From an uncultured Gammaproteobacteria bacterium (GTDB lineage: Bacteria > Pseudomonadota > Gammaproteobacteria > Pseudomonadales > Pseudohongiellaceae): 9,913 nt of DNA. Below the pieces are notes generated by a model. The model was not told the origin of the DNA. It worked only from the letters and a program-made list of their open reading frames with translations, and made no database searches. Shown here one piece after another: positions 6,492 through 9,913 of the stretch; within the stretch, counting starts at the first letter, position 1; each line of letters begins with the position of its first letter. A program made the position numbers and the translations under genes. Where the stretch lies: assembly GCA_903889815.1 (NCBI GenBank), contig CAISYX010000036.1, forward strand, positions 1 to 9,913. Reading direction: 5' to 3'.

Positions 6492-7049
6492 TCAAAGACG
6501 GGGACGGCGCTCAAAGTGGTACATCAGCCACTCTGCGGATTCACCCGACACGCCCGTGCCAGGCTCCTCCCAGTGCATCAATGCACTGCGGACACATTGA
6601 TAGATTCGAAACGACTGAGTGTCCTCGATGATCAATCCACGAACTGAGGGATTCAGAGGGTAATTGGAAATCTCAGCCAGCTTCCAGTCATCGTTCATGG
6701 TATCGAGCACGCATTGGCTGCCACTCAGAAGATCGAAGTATGGCAATTCCTGCTCTGCCCAGCCGTTCGCGGGGACCAGCAGATTCAAGCCCAACTGCGT
6801 ATCGCTGGCAGCGGATTCATCGGGGTGAAGGATCAGCTGTGTCAATCGAACAGGGTCATCGCTCTGGTTCTGCGCGACCAGTCGCAGCCCGGCATTGCTG
6901 CGGGCATTCCAGGCTCCTGAATAGATGGCGAATTTGACTGGCAGCAGGCTTGCATCATCCTTGATGTCATTGCCCGTCGGGCCTTGGGCAAAGACAGCAG
7001 GGCTCAGCAGCAGGCTGAGGCTGACAGCAAATCGGGCATGCAGAATCAC
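6492..7049 (-). CDS. Small exported protein of unknown function
   Basis: The frame is open from 7133, but I choose GTG at 7047-7049: it follows AGG at 8 bases and begins MILHARFAVSLSLLLSPAVFA, a good signal peptide with likely cleavage after AVFA (about residue 21-22). An ATG at 7131-7133 would bury this signal 28 residues in. The mature part (about 164 residues) is beta-like, with several aromatic and acidic residues and two cysteines (in GSQCVLD and IYQCVRS) that could form a disulfide in the periplasm. I do not recognise the family and see no catalytic motif. It converges on hppA, sharing the terminator 6439-6468, and is divergent from apbC. Likely soluble periplasmic, since there is no lipobox and no second hydrophobic span. 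Confidence 0.72.
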   Translation of the reverse strand: MILHARFAVSLSLLLSPAVFAQGPTGNDIKDDASLLPVKFAIYSGAWNARSNAGLRLVAQNQSDDPVRLTQLILHPDESAASDTQLGLNLLVPANGWAEQELPYFDLLSGSQCVLDTMNDDWKLAEISNYPLNPSVRGLIIEDTQSFRIYQCVRSALMHWEEPGTGVSGESAEWLMYHFERRPRL

Positions 7050-7161
7050 GGAATTTACCTGCGCATAAAGCGCGCAATAGAACCCAGGGCAGGGGGAGCG
7101 TATCGCAGTCCCTGTCGTTTTGCCATGCTGCAATCAGGTCCGCCACGCTGACTCACCGGGG

Positions 7162-7190
7162 TATTCAATATGCTGACATCCGGTGATAAT
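7162..7190 (+). promoter_or_regulatory. Candidate promoter for apbC
   Basis: GATAAT (7185-7190, five of six for -10) follows a poor -35 TATTCA (7162-7167) at 17 bases. Transcription would start near 7197, which favours the GTG 7250 start over the upstream ATG codons at 7189 and 7198. The rest of the 200-base divergent gap 7050-7249 shows nothing else clear. Confidence 0.35.
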
Positions 7191-7237
7191 GCCGAGCATG
7201 CCTGTGCGTCCCGCAGAGGCGCAAATTCCCGAGCACA

Positions 7238-7248
7238 AGAGAGAGAGA
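7238..7248 (+). repeat. (AG)5A dinucleotide tract at the apbC start
   Basis: Five and a half AG units lie directly before the GTG start and supply its purine-rich ribosome site. One extra AG unit would join the upstream frame (ATG 7189 or 7198) to apbC in phase, adding about 18-21 residues. Confidence 0.6.
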
Positions 7249-7249
7249 A

Positions 7250-8071
7250 GTGGAGAAACTGAAGGGTGTCAGACATCTGATCTGTGTAGCGTCGGGCAAG
7301 GGAGGCGTTGGCAAGTCCACAACCTCTGTCAATCTTGCGCTGGCGCTTTACCGGCGTGGATTCAAAACAGGCCTTCTGGATGCCGACATCTACGGACCAA
7401 GTCAGCCGCTCATGCTGGGAGTGGCTCCCGGCACCCGCCCACGGATCGTAGACGGCAAATCCATGGTGCCGATCATGGCTCATGGCATCGCATCCAACTC
7501 TATGGGATATCTGGTGGATGCAACTACAGCCATGGCCTGGAGGGCCCCCATGATCGTGGGCGCATTCAATCAGATTCTGAAGGAAACGCTCTGGGGCGAC
7601 CTCGACTATCTCATCGTTGACATGCCGCCGGGCACCGGAGATATTCAACTTACTCTTGCCCAGCAGGTTCAAGTCACAGGAGCAGTGATTGTCACGACGC
7701 CCCAGGACGTTGCTTTGCTCGATGCGCGCAAGGGCATGGAGCTGTTTCGCAAGGTCAATGTGCCGCTGCTCGGCGTAGTCGAGAACATGGGGACGCATAT
7801 CTGCTCTGCGTGCGGGCACGCGGAGGCGATTTTTGGAACCGGTGGCGGAGAAATACTGTCGCGTGACTACGACACTGAACTTCTTGGATCACTGCCACTC
7901 GATCTGGCAATCAGGGAAAATACCGATCGCGGCACGCCGATCGTGATCTCTGTGCCTGATGGCGCCGTCGCACAGGCCTATCTGTCTCTGGCGGACCGTG
8001 TCATAGAACGAGTGGAAATCTTGACGCGTCGGGGCAGTCAGGCACCGGCCATCAGCATTACTGACGATTGA
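7250..8071 (+). CDS. apbC: Mrp/ApbC family Fe-S cluster carrier ATPase, short form
   Basis: The 273-residue protein is a P-loop NTPase of the Mrp/Nbp35 group, which carries and delivers Fe-S clusters in the cytoplasm. Visible are the deviant Walker A motif GKGGVGKST (16-24, with signature K17 and K22), LLDADIYGPS (42-51), DYLIVDMPPGTGDIQLT (119-135) and the cluster-bridging C185-S-A-C188 in HICSACGH. From GVRHLICVASGKGG onward it aligns with E. coli Mrp to the end, but the roughly 100-residue N-terminal part of E. coli Mrp (or a MIP18-like domain of other homologues) is absent. GTG 7250 follows a GA-rich ribosome site; no ATG exists in this frame between the upstream TGA at 7184 and 7250. It lies 29 bases before the symporter gene and may share its transcript. 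Family assignment is firm; the exact start is less so. Confidence 0.93.
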   Translation: MEKLKGVRHLICVASGKGGVGKSTTSVNLALALYRRGFKTGLLDADIYGPSQPLMLGVAPGTRPRIVDGKSMVPIMAHGIASNSMGYLVDATTAMAWRAPMIVGAFNQILKETLWGDLDYLIVDMPPGTGDIQLTLAQQVQVTGAVIVTTPQDVALLDARKGMELFRKVNVPLLGVVENMGTHICSACGHAEAIFGTGGGEILSRDYDTELLGSLPLDLAIRENTDRGTPIVISVPDGAVAQAYLSLADRVIERVEILTRRGSQAPAISITDD

Positions 8072-8262
8072 CCTGACGCAAGCGCAAAAGGGGAACTGGA
8101 TTGGACGCGATCAATGCAATGCTTATCTCACTGGATGGACTTCTTGCTGGCTCCGCCTGGTTTCCCTACCTGTTGCTCTTCACGGGCCTGTTCTTCACGC
8201 TGTATCTGAAGTTTCCCCAGGTCCGCTATTTTCGCCACGCCATCAAGGTTGCCCGCGGGCAA

Positions 8263-8265
8263 TAA
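8263..8265 (+). other. In-frame TAA stop in the AGCS symporter gene
   Basis: The codons run CGC GGG CAA TAA GAT. Homology is continuous in the same frame on both sides, so this is a point nonsense change (TAC or TAT to TAA) and not a frameshift. The upstream piece alone would give a 54-residue peptide. Confidence 0.9.
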
Positions 8266-9084
8266 GATCGTGAAGGGGCGCCAGGCGACGCATCACATTT
8301 CCAGGCGCTTTCAACCGCGCTTGCCGGCACCGTGGGTACTGGCAACATCGGCGGGGTAGCATTCGCCCTGTTCCTCGGCGGGCCCGCCGCGCTGTTCTGG
8401 ATGTGGATGACAGCCTTCCTGGGCATGACGACCAAGTTCGTAGAAGTGACCCTGTCGCACAAATACCGGGTCAAGACAGCGGATGGTACGATGGCGGGCG
8501 GGCCTATGTACTACATGGAGTACGCGCTGAAGGCACGCTGGCTGGCGATACTCTTTGCGGTTGCCGCAGTAGTCACTTCGTTTGGTATTGGCAACTTTCC
8601 GCAAATCAACAGCATTGCGGCCGGCCTCGAAGGCTCTTTCGACATCAGTCCCCTCGTTTCCGGAGGAGTGCTGACAGTAATTCTAGCGCTGGTCGTCGTA
8701 GGCGGCATACACCGCATTGCGCAGGTTGCTTCCAAACTTGTTCCCCTGATGTCCTTCATCTACATCGCAGGCGCTCTTGCGGTGATCATTCCGAATTTCG
8801 GCAATGTCGGTCCGGCGATCGTGGCCATTTTTGCCGACGTATTCACAGGAACGGCAGCCACAGGTGGATTTCTGGGTGCCAGTATTGCCTATGCCTTCAA
8901 TCGCGGAGTGAACCGCGGCCTGTTCTCTAATGAGGCTGGGTTGGGGTCATCTTCCATTGCTCACTCTGCCGCCAGAACCGACGAGCCAGCCGACGAAGGC
9001 ATGGTGGCATTGCTCGAGCCCTTCATAGACACCATTGTGATCTGTACCTTGACGGGCCTGGTCATTCTTTCTTCGGGTGTCTGG

Positions 9085-9414
9085 ACGCAGAAGCATCAGA
9101 ACGAGTTTTCGCGCGCTGATCTGCAGATACTGCAAGGCGTGTACTCCGATCAGAACCCGGCAGAGCGCGAGCAGCTCTTCCTGCATCTGAATGGCGGTGA
9201 ATCCAGCGTAGCTGCCTACAGTGGCAACTTGCAGGTGTCGGATGGACGTCTTCAGAATGCAGGCGATGTGACTCTCCTGCATGCGCGCTCAGTAGCGGAA
9301 GATGTGGTGTTTTCGCGGGAAGGCGCCCCGGCGTCAGGCACGTTTACCGTGACACAAGGGCGGCTCGATGATCTCTCGCTGCAGTTGCAAGGCAGGTCGT
9401 TGCTGCATTCCGTG
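9085..9414 (+). other. Inserted beta-rich domain with internal repeat in the AGCS symporter
   Basis: Residues 329-438 lie between the helix ending LTGLVILSSGVW and the segment LTSKAFATGWFG, which are normally joined by a short loop. The insert starts helical (EFSRADLQILQGVY), then shows two related units: YSGNLQVSDGRLQNAG (373-388) and ASGTFTVTQGRLDDLS (411-426), each about 16 residues with a shared SG-x-x-x-V-x-x-GRL pattern. It is hydrophilic, so it should be a soluble loop domain. Confidence 0.6.
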
Positions 9415-9763
9415 CCCTTGACTTCCAAGGCATTCGCCACGGGCTGGTTCGGGAATGCAGGCGAGTACATCGTATCGATCGGATTGCTGCTGTTTGCCTT
9501 TACAACGGCGATAGCGTGGTCTTATTACGGCGACCGTGCCATTACTTATCTGTTCGGGCCGGCGGCTGTGTTGCCTTACCGGCTGGTCTATATCGCCGGC
9601 TTTTTCCTGGCGGCGCAGGCTGATACCACGCTGATCTGGAACCTTTCTGCTGTCACTCTGTTCTTCATGGCTATGCCGAATCTGGTTGGCATTCTGCTGT
9701 TGCGCAAGGACATGAAGAACACAGTGGACGGCTACTGGAGTCGCATCAAGGAAACCCGCTGAC

Positions 9764-9913
9764 TCAAACATGTTCTCCCGGAAGACGAATGTTGCGGACG
9801 ATCTCCTGGACTTCTTCCGGGGGTTCTTCCGTAAAGCGACATACCACCAGAGCCACTACCAGATTCACTATCGTACCCATGGTCCCGATACCCTCCGGTG
9901 AAATACCGAACCA
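9764..9913 (-). CDS. Sodium:solute symporter (SSS family, ActP-like), C-terminal end only
   Basis: On the minus strand the frame is open from the window edge to TGA at 9764-9766, giving 49 residues: WFGISPEGIGTMGTIVN, a last hydrophobic segment (about 15-25), then a cytoplasmic tail with EEPPEEVQEIV and NIRLPGEHV. This matches the end of proteobacterial SSS transporters related to the acetate permease ActP, in which SPEGIG-T-G precedes the last helix and a PPP-x-x-V-Q-x-L-V-x-x-IR-x-P tail follows. Substrate cannot be assigned. It converges on the AGCS gene with one base between the stops. Identification is from the short tail, so the family is likely but not certain. Confidence 0.75.
   Translation of the reverse strand, partial: WFGISPEGIGTMGTIVNLVVALVVCRFTEEPPEEVQEIVRNIRLPGEHV
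9777..9821. repeat. 9-base inverted repeat at the AGCS/SSS convergent end
   Basis: CCCGGAAGA (9777-9785) and TCTTCCGGG (9813-9821) match perfectly across a 27-base loop inside the last codons of the SSS gene. It starts 15 bases after the AGCS stop and could end or stabilise that transcript, though no T-tract follows. Confidence 0.4.

Larger units (their letters stand above)
8101..9762 (+). pseudogene. AGCS family sodium:alanine/glycine symporter, interrupted by an in-frame TAA
   Basis: One frame from TTG 8101 to TGA 9760-9762 encodes a full AGCS transporter except for TAA at codon 55 (8263-8265). Before it: LKFPQVRYFRHAIKVARGQ; after it: GDASHFQALSTALAGTVGTGNIGG. Family members read through this junction as R-G-K-Y-D, so TAA replaces a Tyr codon. 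The rest is intact, including GLFSNEAGLGSSSIAHSAA, the glycine-rich helices and WSYYGDRAITYLFG. TTG 8101 follows AGGGG (8089-8093) at 7 bases. A gene caller might use GTG 8332, but that removes the first helix and the conserved HFQAL region and has no ribosome site. Residues 329-438 form an unusual insertion. The protein would import alanine or glycine with Na+. The stop may be a recent mutation, a sequence error or a readthrough site. Family firm; function depends on the stop. Confidence 0.85.

Noticed and set aside
7055..7819. A 254-residue minus-strand open frame across the apbC start and promoter region
   Set aside because: It opposes the conserved P-loop coding sequence and has no recognisable motifs.
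8332..9762. Treating the AGCS gene as a complete protein starting at GTG 8332
   Set aside because: This start lacks a ribosome site and discards conserved N-terminal sequence that is present in the same frame back to TTG 8101, interrupted only by one TAA.
1..9913. CRISPR arrays, tRNA genes, insertion sequences, phage or defence genes
   Set aside because: I saw no regularly spaced repeats, cloverleaf-type sequence, transposase, integrase or known defence motif on either strand.

Overview
The window reads as an ordinary chromosomal stretch of a gammaproteobacterium, probably marine or at least sodium-using; the genus cannot be told from the sequence. The reasons are the SfsA, Mrp/ApbC and HppA proteins of gammaproteobacterial type, a moderately GC-rich composition, Shine-Dalgarno starts, and sodium-coupled transporter families (AGCS and SSS). 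There are no rRNA or tRNA genes, CRISPR arrays, insertion sequences, phage genes or defence genes, and no gene-free stretch longer than about 200 bases. I do not see a convincing new multi-gene system. The oddities are local: a transporter gene with an internal stop and an inserted domain, an unlisted small overlapping gene, and a palindrome over a promoter.

Layout. 2-91 (+) is the tail of sfsA. It converges on a two-gene minus-strand unit: a PLP-dependent transsulfuration-family enzyme (457-1698) followed 13 bases later by a small Rieske [2Fe-2S] protein (93-443). Upstream on the same strand lies an unrecognised single-span membrane-anchored protein (1807-3099). A 191-base divergent region (3100-3290) with a promoter-spanning palindrome separates it from a plus-strand pair: a coiled-coil lipoprotein (3291-3908) and a 57-residue basic protein (3905-4078) whose start overlaps the lipoprotein stop as ATGA. 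Next comes hppA (4274-6421), a membrane pyrophosphatase whose residues predict a K+-dependent proton pump, ended by a strong bidirectional terminator (6439-6468). A small exported protein of unknown function (6492-7049, minus) converges on that terminator. From the divergent region 7050-7249 runs apbC/mrp (7250-8071), an Fe-S carrier ATPase lacking the usual N-terminal extension. Twenty-nine bases after it comes an AGCS sodium:amino-acid symporter gene (8101-9762), interrupted by an in-frame TAA at 8263-8265. Its stop lies one base from that of a convergent sodium:solute symporter gene cut by the window end (9764-9913).

The genes are mostly independent housekeeping functions. Likely co-transcribed sets are PLP enzyme + Rieske protein, lipoprotein + small basic protein, and possibly apbC + AGCS. 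Ion energetics recurs (a pyrophosphate-driven proton pump and two sodium-coupled carriers), but this is proximity, not evidence of a dedicated system.
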